The notes under the pieces were generated by a model. It worked only from the letters and a program-made list of their open reading frames with translations, searched no databases and was not told where the DNA came from. From assembly GCA_944326525.1 (NCBI GenBank), contig CALVEG010000001.1, positions 186,001 to 250,000 on the forward strand: DNA of 64,000 nt, read 5' to 3'. Numbering within the stretch: the first letter of the stretch is position 1; the number at the start of each line of letters is the position of its first letter. Below, in pieces: positions 10,981 to 18,145 of the stretch. Source of the DNA: Candidatus Gastranaerophilales bacterium. Its GTDB lineage: Bacteria > Cyanobacteriota > Vampirovibrionia > Gastranaerophilales > Gastranaerophilaceae. The translations under genes were made by a program, and so were the position numbers.

Positions 10981-11595
10981 ATGAGAAAGTTTTTGATAAT
11001 TTTTGCTGTTTTATTTGCCGTAATTTCTCAAGTTTTTAATTGTGAAATTTCTTATGCTTATGGTGTGAGAGTTCAGAAGGATTACAGGTTTACGACTCAG
11101 CAGGACAGAAACAAAAGAATAAAAGCTTATCAGGAATATCTTGAAAATGAAGGGATTTTTGACGAAGATCATTACGCAAGAAAAGAAGCTTATAAAAAGT
11201 ACCGTAAAGATGAAGATTCCAGAGCAAATCTTAATCATATAAAACACGGCAAACCCTTGCCCAAGAAAGGTTACACAGTTAAGGGCAACTACTATAAGAT
11301 GGCTGATAAAATTCTTTCAGGATATTCAATAATTTATGACGATAATCCTTATGTTGAATACGTTTATAATACTTTGGGAGATTTGTATGAGGTGATTGTT
11401 TTGAAGGGAGAAGAACATATTCTGCCTCATTACAAAATAGTTTACGCTTTTAACGGGTATCTTCAAAGGGTTATTTTTACAGCTATTGACGGGTACGATT
11501 ATATTTTTCTGCCGACAGGAAAATTACAAGGGGTTGTTGTGGACGGCAAATTGTACAATAAAGTCGGACGGCCTGTTAAAGTTTGGCTTTTATAG
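10981..11595 (+). CDS. Secreted repeat protein, cassette member 3
   Basis: 204 residues, signal peptide MRKFLIIFAVLFAVISQVFN. It is a clear paralogue of members 2 and 4: YSIIYDDNPYVEYVYNTLGD, then IVYAFNGYLQRVIF, then YIFLPTGKLQGVVV and a DGKLYNKVGRP cap. The N-terminal part is basic and helical (YARKEAYKKYRKDEDSR). It begins six bases after the member 2 stop with no strong ribosome binding site, suggesting translational coupling. There is no domain I can name. Neighbouring paralogues suggest duplication in place. Confidence 0.8.
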   Translation: MRKFLIIFAVLFAVISQVFNCEISYAYGVRVQKDYRFTTQQDRNKRIKAYQEYLENEGIFDEDHYARKEAYKKYRKDEDSRANLNHIKHGKPLPKKGYTVKGNYYKMADKILSGYSIIYDDNPYVEYVYNTLGDLYEVIVLKGEEHILPHYKIVYAFNGYLQRVIFTAIDGYDYIFLPTGKLQGVVVDGKLYNKVGRPVKVWLL

Positions 11596-11639
11596 TTCTG
11601 AGGCTTAGGAAATTTTTAAATTAATATAAGGGAATTTCA

Positions 11640-12230
11640 GTGAAAAAATTTTTAAATCTTTTAGTATTTTTATCTTTTATTTTTGCGGGCGGAAATTCTG
11701 CTGCAATCGCCGAAGAAAGCAAAGTTCAGCCTCCAGTTATTACGAATGAAAAACTTAGAGAGTATAAAGATTTTATATCGGAATTTGAAATTAAGGAAAA
11801 GGAAATTCCTGACTTAAAATCAGAAATTGCTGCTCATCAAAAAGATATTAATTATGAGGAAAATGTTCAAAGGGCTTTGAAAGAAAAAACAGAGTCGGAA
11901 AAAGGTTATAAAGTTAGGGCAAATTGCGGGCGCAAAAATGAGATAAAAATTCTTTTAAATTATTCCGTAATTTATGATACAAAACCTAATAGAGAATATA
12001 TTTATAACGTTTCAGGAAGTTTATATCAAATAGCCTATATTTATGAAAAATATAAGGCAATTTATTCAAATACGGGGAGATTGGCACAGATAATTATTCC
12101 GATAGATAAAAATTTTTCTTGTGCATTTAGCGGCAAAGGCGCATTCCAGGGGGTTGTGGATACGGAAGGGAATCTCTATAACAGAAGCGGAAGTCGACCA
12201 AATTTTGAAGATGTAGAAGATGAAAACTAA
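11640..12230 (+). CDS. Secreted repeat protein, cassette member 4
   Basis: 196 residues, starting with GTG at 11640 behind AAGGGA. Signal peptide MKKFLNLLVFLSFIFAGGNS, cleavage near AIAEE. A charged helical middle section (about residues 35-95) precedes the repeat region: YSVIYDTKPNREYIYNVSGS, YKAIYSNTGRLAQII, CAFSGKGAFQGVV, and the cap EGNLYNRSG. The arrangement of three repeats and cap matches members 2 and 3. It is the last gene of the cassette; the next gene is convergent. Function unknown. Confidence 0.8.
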   Translation: MKKFLNLLVFLSFIFAGGNSAAIAEESKVQPPVITNEKLREYKDFISEFEIKEKEIPDLKSEIAAHQKDINYEENVQRALKEKTESEKGYKVRANCGRKNEIKILLNYSVIYDTKPNREYIYNVSGSLYQIAYIYEKYKAIYSNTGRLAQIIIPIDKNFSCAFSGKGAFQGVVDTEGNLYNRSGSRPNFEDVEDEN

Positions 12231-12250
12231 ACAAATTTTTTATTAAATAT

Positions 12251-12958
12251 TTACCATCGGATTTTACGCGGATAATTTTTGGGAACTTTCCAACCGTTGC
12301 GTGCAATTATTGCTGTGCAGTAGTTAGGGTTGTTTCCATCACAAGAATAGGTGCTTCCTGTATATAATGATTCATCTTTACCGTCCCAAGCGTGCATATA
12401 TGGTTCTACTCCTTTATTGTACAAATATTTCCAAAGGTCAGTATTTTCTATCGGGTAAAATTGAAATGCAAATGCGCATAAGCCAAAACTTTCTTTTTTG
12501 GGTAATTTTAGGCATTTTTCCGCATTGCTTGGAAAAAATATTATCTCGCGATTTTCATGAGCCTGAAAAGCAAACGCACTCCCGTCTGTTAATTCGTATA
12601 AATAACGTTTTTGTCCATTTCCGTCTGTAAATTCTTTTTTATACAGAATATTTAAATACGGTGCTAAATATAATTGGAAAGCTTGGTCTGTAGAATCAGC
12701 TTTGTTTATATAGTTTCCATCCTCATCTTTTTCTTCTTTTATCCAGTATGTCCAGCCTTCAAAATCTCCGTTTACATTTTTTGATAGTAATACTGCTTGA
12801 TTTATTATTGAGTAGAATTTTTTTAATCTGGTTTCTACAACGTGTGTTTGATATTTCTGAACTAAGGTTGGCAAGGTCATGGAAGCCACAAGACCTATAA
12901 TCCCTATAGTTATGAGAACTTCTGCCATAGTAAATCCGAAGGTGCTATTTCTGTTCAT
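12251..12958 (-). CDS. Type II/IV pseudopilin with prepilin cleavage motif
   Basis: 235 residues. The N-terminus has a class III (prepilin peptidase) signal: G8 followed by FTMAEVLITIGIIGLVASMT, with the conserved glutamate at +5 (E13) and a hydrophobic helix forming the pilin stalk. The C-terminal domain carries several cysteines and aromatic residues (CLKLPKKESFGLCAFAF). An AAGAGGAAG ribosome binding site precedes the ATG. Such proteins with a 'GFTMAEVLITIGIIG' start are processed by a PilD-type peptidase and assembled into pili or a type II secretion pseudopilus; neither peptidase nor assembly genes lie in this window. It converges on the secreted repeat cassette and diverges from the small XRE regulator. 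Confidence 0.9.
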   Translation of the reverse strand: MNRNSTFGFTMAEVLITIGIIGLVASMTLPTLVQKYQTHVVETRLKKFYSIINQAVLLSKNVNGDFEGWTYWIKEEKDEDGNYINKADSTDQAFQLYLAPYLNILYKKEFTDGNGQKRYLYELTDGSAFAFQAHENREIIFFPSNAEKCLKLPKKESFGLCAFAFQFYPIENTDLWKYLYNKGVEPYMHAWDGKDESLYTGSTYSCDGNNPNYCTAIIARNGWKVPKNYPRKIRW

Positions 12959-12971
12959 ATCTTCCTCTTTT

Positions 12972-12997
12972 AAATATTATAATATATTATAATATTT
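12972..12997. promoter_or_regulatory. 26-bp perfect AT palindrome, candidate operator
   Basis: AAATATTATAATA followed by its exact reverse complement lies between the divergent pseudopilin gene (start 12958) and the XRE regulator gene (start 13050). It contains TATAAT-like boxes in both directions. Position and symmetry fit an operator or overlapping divergent promoters, with the adjacent XRE protein as the obvious candidate binder. AT-rich sequence can be palindromic by chance, so confidence is moderate. Confidence 0.4.
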
Positions 12998-13049
12998 ATT
13001 ATAACATAGTGTAATTTAATTAGCAATATATGATTGTTAATATTTCATT

Positions 13050-13271
13050 ATGTTAGAAGATGAATTTTTAAAAGAGTTTGGTTTCAAGTTGAAACTTTAC
13101 AGATTAAAAAGAAATTATACACAGGCTCAATTAGGGGAAATGGTTGATATATCTGAGCATAGAATAAGTCAGATTGAAAACGGTAAATGTAATTTGACGC
13201 TAAAAACGGTTAATAAGATTGCAAATGCTCTTGATATAAGCAGTGCGAAATTATTTATGTTTGATGAGTAA
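13050..13271 (+). CDS. Small XRE-family helix-turn-helix regulator
   Basis: 73 residues, essentially only the DNA-binding domain. The Cro/C1-type helix-turn-helix is clear: YTQAQLGEMVDISEHRISQI followed by ENGKCNLTLKTVNKIANALD. No sensor or dimerisation domain is present. No clear ribosome binding site precedes the ATG. It is divergent from the pseudopilin gene and lies next to the 26-bp palindrome, so a role in regulating itself and the pseudopilin is possible but inferred from position only. Confidence 0.85.
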   Translation: MLEDEFLKEFGFKLKLYRLKRNYTQAQLGEMVDISEHRISQIENGKCNLTLKTVNKIANALDISSAKLFMFDE

Positions 13272-13279
13272 TAAAATAA

Positions 13280-13303
13280 AAAGCCTCAGATTATTGAGGC
13301 TTT
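13280..13303. terminator. Bidirectional terminator overlapping the M16 peptidase stop
   Basis: AAAGCCTCA, a short loop, then TGAGGCTTT, with A/T-rich flanks on both sides. It serves the XRE gene (plus) and the convergent M16 peptidase gene (minus). The peptidase stop codon (13291-13293) lies inside the hairpin. Confidence 0.75.
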
Positions 13304-15888
13304 ACTATTGATATTACGTAATTGTTATTGAAATATTTATTGGCGGCTTCGATTATGTCCGATTCGGTTACGGAATTTATGAGTTTTATGTATTCATCGT
13401 CAAACTCGTATCCTCTGCCTGAAATTTCGTACCAGCCAAGACTTGACGCTTTTTCAAGATTGGTTTCTCTTGCTATTATGTAATTTCCGATAAGTTTGTC
13501 TTTCGCTTCTTTAAGTTCTTTTGTGCCGACAAACTCTTTTTTAAGCCTGAAAACTTCTTTTAATAAAAGGTCTTTAGCTTTATCTAGGTTTTGTGGATTT
13601 GTGCCTATGTAGACAATAAAAGAACCTTTCAGAACATTCGGAATATATCCGGAACCCAGTTGATATGCAAGACCTTCTTGATCTCTTAGGTTTTTGAATA
13701 ACCTAGAACTCATTCCGGAACCAAGTAAAGAATCTATAACTTGTAAGGCTGCATAATCTTTTTTGCCGTCAACTCCGCAGGTTTGCCAAGCAATAAATAT
13801 CCAGTCTGTTTGAGTTTGCGGCATTATTTTTATGGATTCTTTTTTAGAAGTCAGACGTCCCAATGTTTGTGTGTAAGTTTTGTAGTCAAACTTTTCGCCT
13901 TCTTTTCTGTTGTCGAAAATTTTTGTAAAATCTTCTATTGCTTTTTGGCTGTCAACGTCACCGTTTATTGAAATTACGACGTTTTCGGGATAGAAAATTT
14001 TGTTGTAATAATTCACGATTTCCTCGTGGTCTATTTGCGGGTATGTTTTTTCAAAAATCTTGCTGGTGTAAGAATATGGTGTTCCTTCAAAAATAAGATT
14101 TTTATAATTTTCAATTGCAACTTGAAGCGGAATATCACGGTTTTGCTTTATTTTGTTTAATTTTTCAGTTCTTGTTTTTTCAATTTCGTAATCATCAAAA
14201 GTTGCATTATTAATAACTTCATTCAGAAGTTCAATTGTTGTTTCGTATTGGGGTTTTGTTGTTAGGACGTTTACCTGAAATGCATCAGCTTTTACTGAAG
14301 GTGATATTTTAATACCGTTGTCTTCTAAAATTTGCGCAAATTCTGTCGGAGAATATTTGCGGGTTCCTCTCATCATAACATCTGCTGTCATTGTTGAGGT
14401 TCCGGGAATTTTGTCAAGGAAGGTTCCGCCTTTTGCCTGAATGCTGATTGCGATTATTTCATTCACGTCATTCGGGGTAAGGATTAGTTCTGCACCGTTT
14501 GAAAGTTTGTGTTTTTTTGTTTCGTCGTTTTCGCTTAAAAGTGTTGCCGGAGTTACTTCTTTTGTCGGAGTTTTAGATGAAATTCCGACTTCTTTAATGT
14601 CTTCGGGAAGAACTATTGAAATTGCGGATTTGTCAACTCCTAAATATTTGTTTGCAACGCGTTTAACGTCTGCGGGTGTTACTTTTTTTATGTTTTCAAG
14701 ATAATTTTCGTAATATTTTATATCTCCTGTTACAACGTATAAGTAACCTATTTCCTGCGCAATATTTGAAACTGATTCTCTTGAATAATAAGTGTCCCTT
14801 TCGATAATGTTTTTTGCAAGTTCAACCTGTTTTTCTGTAACCCCTTCTTTTTGTAGGTTTGTAATTTCTTCAAAAATTGCATTCTGAAGTTTTTCGAGGT
14901 TTTGCGGAACAAAGTTTGCTGAGATATAGAAAATTCCGTCATCTCTGAATCCTGCATTGGATGCGCTAATCGAATAAGCAAGTTGTTTTGAATCTTTTAT
15001 GTTTTTGTAAAATACGCTTGAACGTCCATCGCCAAGAATTGTCGATAATACATCAAGAGCATATCCGTCTTTGTCGTCGGCTTTTACTCCTCTAAAACCG
15101 ATAAGCATATATCCGGATTGAGTTTGAAGGTATTCGGTTTTAGTTTTTTGTTGAGTGAGTGGTTTTTCTTGCGGAAAGTTCAATGTCGGAGCTTTTCTTC
15201 CGTCGGATGTAAAATATTTGTTTATAAGCGCAATTGTTTTTTCTGAATCGACATCCCCTGAAATAATTGTGATCATATTAGAAGGAGTGTAAAATTTGTT
15301 ATAATAATTTAAAATTTCTTCTCTTTGAATTGTGCTTATGATGTCACGAGTCCCTATAACTTGTCGTTTGTATGGGTGTGTGGTGTATAACATTTCCATT
15401 AAATTATCATAAACAACACTTTGAGGTTCAGTTTCGTCTTTTGCAATTTCCTCTATGACAACTTTTCTTTCTTTTTCAAGTTCTTTTCTTGGAATAAGTG
15501 GGTGTAGAAGCATATCAGCGTGCAATTCAAGAGCAAGATCAAAGTAATTAGACGGAATTGTTATGTAATAATGTGTAAAATCTTTGCTTGTGGCAGCGTT
15601 TGTGATTGCACCTTTCGATTCCAAAATATTATCAAATTCTCCTGTCGGATGGTTTGTAGAACCTTTGAAGAACAGGTGTTCTAAAAAATGAGAAACTCCG
15701 TTATTGGAATCATCTTCGTTAATTGAACCTGTTTTAATCCAAGTATCGATTGTGACAATAGGGTTTGTGTGCACTTCTTTAATAACAACAGTTTGACCGT
15801 TATCAAGGTTGTATACTGTAGCTTCAGAAGCAAAAACTAAATTCCCTGCTGCAAGAATTGCAATTATAAATAAAACTCTTTTTATCAT
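13291..15888 (-). CDS. Two-domain M16 (pitrilysin-type) zinc peptidase, exported
   Basis: 865 residues from the ATG at 15888, chosen because AGAGGGGAT sits just upstream; a longer in-frame start at 15912 would place that site inside the gene. The N-terminus is a signal peptide (MIKRVLFIIAILAAGNLVFA). The first half carries the inverted zinc motif HFLEH (H67, E70, H71) with the third ligand in the downstream ERKVVIEEIAKDE segment. The second half is a homologous M16 domain in which the HxxEH motif is absent (GTSTMTADVMMRGT), as expected for the inactive partner domain. It is probably a periplasmic oligopeptidase resembling processing-peptidase pairs fused into one chain. It stands alone, convergent to the XRE gene. 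Confidence 0.93.
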   Translation of the reverse strand: MIKRVLFIIAILAAGNLVFASEATVYNLDNGQTVVIKEVHTNPIVTIDTWIKTGSINEDDSNNGVSHFLEHLFFKGSTNHPTGEFDNILESKGAITNAATSKDFTHYYITIPSNYFDLALELHADMLLHPLIPRKELEKERKVVIEEIAKDETEPQSVVYDNLMEMLYTTHPYKRQVIGTRDIISTIQREEILNYYNKFYTPSNMITIISGDVDSEKTIALINKYFTSDGRKAPTLNFPQEKPLTQQKTKTEYLQTQSGYMLIGFRGVKADDKDGYALDVLSTILGDGRSSVFYKNIKDSKQLAYSISASNAGFRDDGIFYISANFVPQNLEKLQNAIFEEITNLQKEGVTEKQVELAKNIIERDTYYSRESVSNIAQEIGYLYVVTGDIKYYENYLENIKKVTPADVKRVANKYLGVDKSAISIVLPEDIKEVGISSKTPTKEVTPATLLSENDETKKHKLSNGAELILTPNDVNEIIAISIQAKGGTFLDKIPGTSTMTADVMMRGTRKYSPTEFAQILEDNGIKISPSVKADAFQVNVLTTKPQYETTIELLNEVINNATFDDYEIEKTRTEKLNKIKQNRDIPLQVAIENYKNLIFEGTPYSYTSKIFEKTYPQIDHEEIVNYYNKIFYPENVVISINGDVDSQKAIEDFTKIFDNRKEGEKFDYKTYTQTLGRLTSKKESIKIMPQTQTDWIFIAWQTCGVDGKKDYAALQVIDSLLGSGMSSRLFKNLRDQEGLAYQLGSGYIPNVLKGSFIVYIGTNPQNLDKAKDLLLKEVFRLKKEFVGTKELKEAKDKLIGNYIIARETNLEKASSLGWYEISGRGYEFDDEYIKLINSVTESDIIEAANKYFNNNYVISIVKPQ

Positions 15889-15969
15889 ATCCCCTCTCTT
15901 TTTATTTTTCAAAGTTATTATAACATAATTTTTTTAACATCTAAAATAAGACACCAGACTTAAAAATAA

Positions 15970-16251
15970 TTACCATTTTAAAGCTTTTTTGAATACTAAC
16001 CATCCTCCACCTGCCGCAGCTGCAATAAGGGTTAACATTACGGAAAGCGGGGTTTTTCTTTTCTTTTCAAATTTTTGAGAATTTTCTTTTTGATAAATGT
16101 CTTTTGCAATCTGTTTAAATTGATAGTCGGCCTCTTTGTCGTTATACAAGACAGGTTTATGCAGGGCGTTTGGCGGGGAAAGAATACCCACATTCAAAGG
16201 CTTTTGCACTTGATTATTTACAATATTATTCACTGCTACACTATCTGCCAT
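15970..16251 (-). CDS. Small C-terminally anchored protein, unknown function
   Basis: 93 residues. A hydrophilic N-terminal part (MADSVAVNNIVNNQVQKPLN...) is followed by a basic patch (KFEKKRK) and one C-terminal membrane helix with a glycine-rich core (MLTLIAAAAGGGWLVFKKAL). Its layout resembles the other unknown proteins at 45.3 and 60.1 kb, with Asn/Gln/Thr-rich starts and glycine-rich helices, though I see no clear sequence identity. No ribosome binding site is evident. It diverges from perR. Function unknown. Confidence 0.6.
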   Translation of the reverse strand: MADSVAVNNIVNNQVQKPLNVGILSPPNALHKPVLYNDKEADYQFKQIAKDIYQKENSQKFEKKRKTPLSVMLTLIAAAAGGGWLVFKKALKW

Positions 16252-16323
16252 ACTTATATAAAAACATAAATCATAAAAAAATTGCCTTTTTGTAAAGTTT
16301 TAAAAATTAAAAAACTATTAGCC

Positions 16324-16352
16324 TTGACAAGGTGGAGTAAATAATTTAAAAT
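16324..16352 (+). promoter_or_regulatory. perR operon promoter
   Basis: TTGACA at 16324-16329, a 17-base spacer and TAAAAT at 16347-16352: a near-consensus sigma-70 promoter. The predicted transcription start is about 16359, giving a leader of about 23 bases to the preferred perR ATG. It is overlapped downstream by a Fur/PerR-type box. Confidence 0.75.
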
Positions 16353-16366
16353 GAGAATTGTTATCA
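16352..16366 (+). promoter_or_regulatory. Fur/PerR-type operator box
   Basis: TGAGAATTGTTATCA fits the 7-1-7 Fur-superfamily box (TGATAAT-N-ATTATCA) at 12 of 14 positions. It begins at the last base of the -10 box and covers the predicted transcription start, the position expected for repression. The first gene of the operon encodes a Fur-family repressor, so autoregulation by peroxide- or metal-sensing is likely. Confidence 0.65.
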
Positions 16367-16381
16367 CTTATGGTGAAGATG

Positions 16382-16768
16382 ATGAATTATTCAAGGCAAA
16401 GAGAAGTTATATTAAATACATTAAAAGAATACGTTGTACATCCTACGGCTGAAAGTTTGTATGAAAAAGTACGCGAAAAAGATTCTAAGATTAGTCTTGC
16501 GACATTATACAGAAACTTAAATCAGCTTGTGGAAAACGGGATTATAAAAAAGATAGACGGATTTTATGATTCAGCGCATTTTGATCATAATACGCACGAG
16601 CATTATCATTTTATGTGCAGGAATTGTAAAAGAGTTTTTGATATACCTTCAAATGTTGCCCCCGACTTAATCCATAAGACGGAGGAAACGACAGGATTTT
16701 TAATAGAAAATCATGATATAATATTTTCCGGCATCTGCAAAGATTGCCGTAATGATATGAGTAATTAA
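16382..16768 (+). CDS. perR: Fur-family repressor, PerR type
   Basis: 128 residues from the ATG at 16382. Upstream ATG/TTG codons lie at or before the predicted transcription start or are poorly spaced from GGTGA. The N-terminal winged helix ([27 protein letters not shown]) is followed by the metal-binding domain with [16 protein letters not shown] and a C-terminal CKDC. The two CxxC pairs form the structural zinc site; the His/Asp-rich segment is the regulatory metal site. Fur, PerR and Zur cannot be separated with certainty by eye, but the peroxide-defence genes that follow point to PerR. In this family peroxide oxidises the metal site and releases the DNA. Confidence 0.88.
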   Translation: MNYSRQREVILNTLKEYVVHPTAESLYEKVREKDSKISLATLYRNLNQLVENGIIKKIDGFYDSAHFDHNTHEHYHFMCRNCKRVFDIPSNVAPDLIHKTEETTGFLIENHDIIFSGICKDCRNDMSN

Positions 16769-16785
16769 CAGTAAAGGAGAAAGTA

Positions 16786-16923
16786 ATGGACAAATTTGTA
16801 TGTACAGTATGTGGTTATGTTTACGATCCGGCAGAAAATGATAACGTAGAATTTGAAAATTTACCGGATGATTATGCTTGCCCGCTTTGCGGAGTTGGTA
16901 AGGATATGTTTGAAAAACAATAA
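16786..16923 (+). CDS. Rubredoxin
   Basis: A 45-residue electron carrier with one iron held by four cysteines, short enough to be missed by length filters. The two canonical loops are [10 protein letters not shown] (C6, C9) and [10 protein letters not shown] (C32, C35). It has a perfect AAAGGAGA ribosome binding site 17 bases after perR. It is slightly shorter than the usual 52-54 residues, with a trimmed middle loop. It lies between perR and rubrerythrin and probably passes electrons from an NAD(P)H:rubredoxin reductase, not in this window, to the rubrerythrins and the flavodiiron protein encoded downstream. Confidence 0.95.
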   Translation: MDKFVCTVCGYVYDPAENDNVEFENLPDDYACPLCGVGKDMFEKQ

Positions 16924-16952
16924 GCGCAGGTATAAAAAGAACAGGAGTTAAG

Positions 16953-17492
16953 ATGGAATTAAAAGGAAGCAAAACCGAAAAGAATTTGCAGGCTGCTTTT
17001 GCCGGAGAATCAGAAGCAAGAAATAAATATACTTACTACGCTTCACAAGCAAAGAAGGAAGGGTATGTTCAGATAAGCAGAATTTTTGAAGAAACGGCAA
17101 ATAATGAAAAAGAGCACGCTAAACTTTGGTTTAAAGCACTTCATGGAGATAAAATTGCCGATACCTTAACAAATCTTGAAGATGCAGCAAGCGGAGAAAA
17201 TTACGAGTGGACGGATATGTATGCTCGATTTGCTCGTGAAGCGAAAGAAGAAGGCTTTGAAACTATTGCTGCATTGTTCGAAATGGTCGGCAGAATTGAA
17301 AAAGAACATGAAGAAAGATACAGAGCACTTCTAAATTCAGTAAAAGAAGGAACTGTATTTAAAAAATCCGAAAAAGTTCTTTGGGAATGCGGAAATTGCG
17401 GGCATGTGTTTGAGGGAGAATCGGCACCTCAAGTCTGTCCGGTATGCAAGCATCCTCAAGCTTATTTCTTTATGAAAGCTAAAAATTACTAA
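16953..17492 (+). CDS. rbr: Rubrerythrin
   Basis: 179 residues. A ferritin-like four-helix domain holds the di-iron site: E19 (AGESEAR), E52 and H55 (EKEH), E82/E85 (GENYEW) and E116/H119 (IEKEH). A C-terminal rubredoxin domain follows ([10 protein letters not shown]...CPVCKHP). It reduces hydrogen peroxide to water in anaerobes with electrons from rubredoxin. All family ligands are present, so it should be active. It begins 29 bases after rubredoxin and is followed by a terminator-like hairpin, so the downstream rubrerythrin and flavodiiron genes may be transcribed at a reduced level or separately. Confidence 0.96.
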   Translation: MELKGSKTEKNLQAAFAGESEARNKYTYYASQAKKEGYVQISRIFEETANNEKEHAKLWFKALHGDKIADTLTNLEDAASGENYEWTDMYARFAREAKEEGFETIAALFEMVGRIEKEHEERYRALLNSVKEGTVFKKSEKVLWECGNCGHVFEGESAPQVCPVCKHPQAYFFMKAKNY

Positions 17493-17500
17493 ATAGAATT

Positions 17501-17531
17501 AAAAGACTTTGTATTTTGCAAAGTCTTTTTT
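17501..17531 (+). terminator. Hairpin with T run after rubrerythrin
   Basis: AAAAGACTTTG, an 7-base loop and CAAAGTCTTTT followed by further T residues. It looks like an intrinsic terminator inside the operon, between the two rubrerythrin genes, and may set a stepped expression level. Confidence 0.7.
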
Positions 17532-17581
17532 AATGTGGTATTATCTAATTGTGTTTAGATAAATCGGAAGGGATTGAGAAA

Positions 17582-18118
17582 TTGGATATAAAAGATTCGG
17601 AAACAAGCAAAAATTTACAGCAAGCTTTTGATTTTGTAACTAGAAGAAGAACAGAATATGAAATATATGCTCTTATTGCGGAACGCCAAGGAAATAGTGA
17701 TTTAAGCAGATTATTAACAATGTTTGCTGAAATGGAGAAAGAGCATTCTAAATTGTGGTATAAATGGCTGAATGATGGAGCAGTTCCTGATTTGACAAGC
17801 TGTCTTGAAAAGGCATTGGAACAAGAAAAAGAAGAAATTGAAGGCGAGTATGAGGCTGCCGCTAAAAAAGCTCAAGAAGAAGGATTTGAACATATAGCCG
17901 GATTGTTTAAGAACATAGCAAACATAGAAAGAGTTCACTTGGAAAGATTAAAAAAAGCTATATGGAAGCTTAAAGATGATGTTGAGCCGAATTATGATGG
18001 TACATACAATTGGGCTTGTTCTGTCTGCGGAGCGATATTTAGACAAGTTGATGAGCCGAATTACTGTCCGCTTTGCGTTAAGGAGAATGTTTTCTTTTAT
18101 AAAAAGCCGAATGATTAA
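17582..18118 (+). CDS. Divergent rubrerythrin with an altered iron site
   Basis: 178 residues from the TTG at 17582. This start is chosen because GGAAGGG lies nine bases upstream and the resulting N-terminus (MDIKDSETSKNLQQAF) aligns residue for residue with the upstream rubrerythrin ([16 protein letters not shown]). The C-terminal rubredoxin domain is intact (CSVCGAIF...CPLC), as are E52/H55 (EKEH), the paired central glutamates and the second ExxH (IERVH). The first ligand glutamate, E19 in the neighbour, is valine here (FDFVTRRR). The di-iron site should therefore be altered or may use a nearby residue such as E25. It could be a specialised peroxidase, a sensor or a weakly active paralogue. 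Confidence 0.88.
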   Translation: MDIKDSETSKNLQQAFDFVTRRRTEYEIYALIAERQGNSDLSRLLTMFAEMEKEHSKLWYKWLNDGAVPDLTSCLEKALEQEKEEIEGEYEAAAKKAQEEGFEHIAGLFKNIANIERVHLERLKKAIWKLKDDVEPNYDGTYNWACSVCGAIFRQVDEPNYCPLCVKENVFFYKKPND

Positions 18119-18145
18119 AATATAAATAGTAAAGGAGAAATAGAA

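Noticed and set aside
15889-15912. The longer start of the M16 peptidase at 15912.
   Set aside because: The only good ribosome binding site (AGAGGGGAT) lies between 15888 and 15912 and points to the shorter form with a normal signal peptide.
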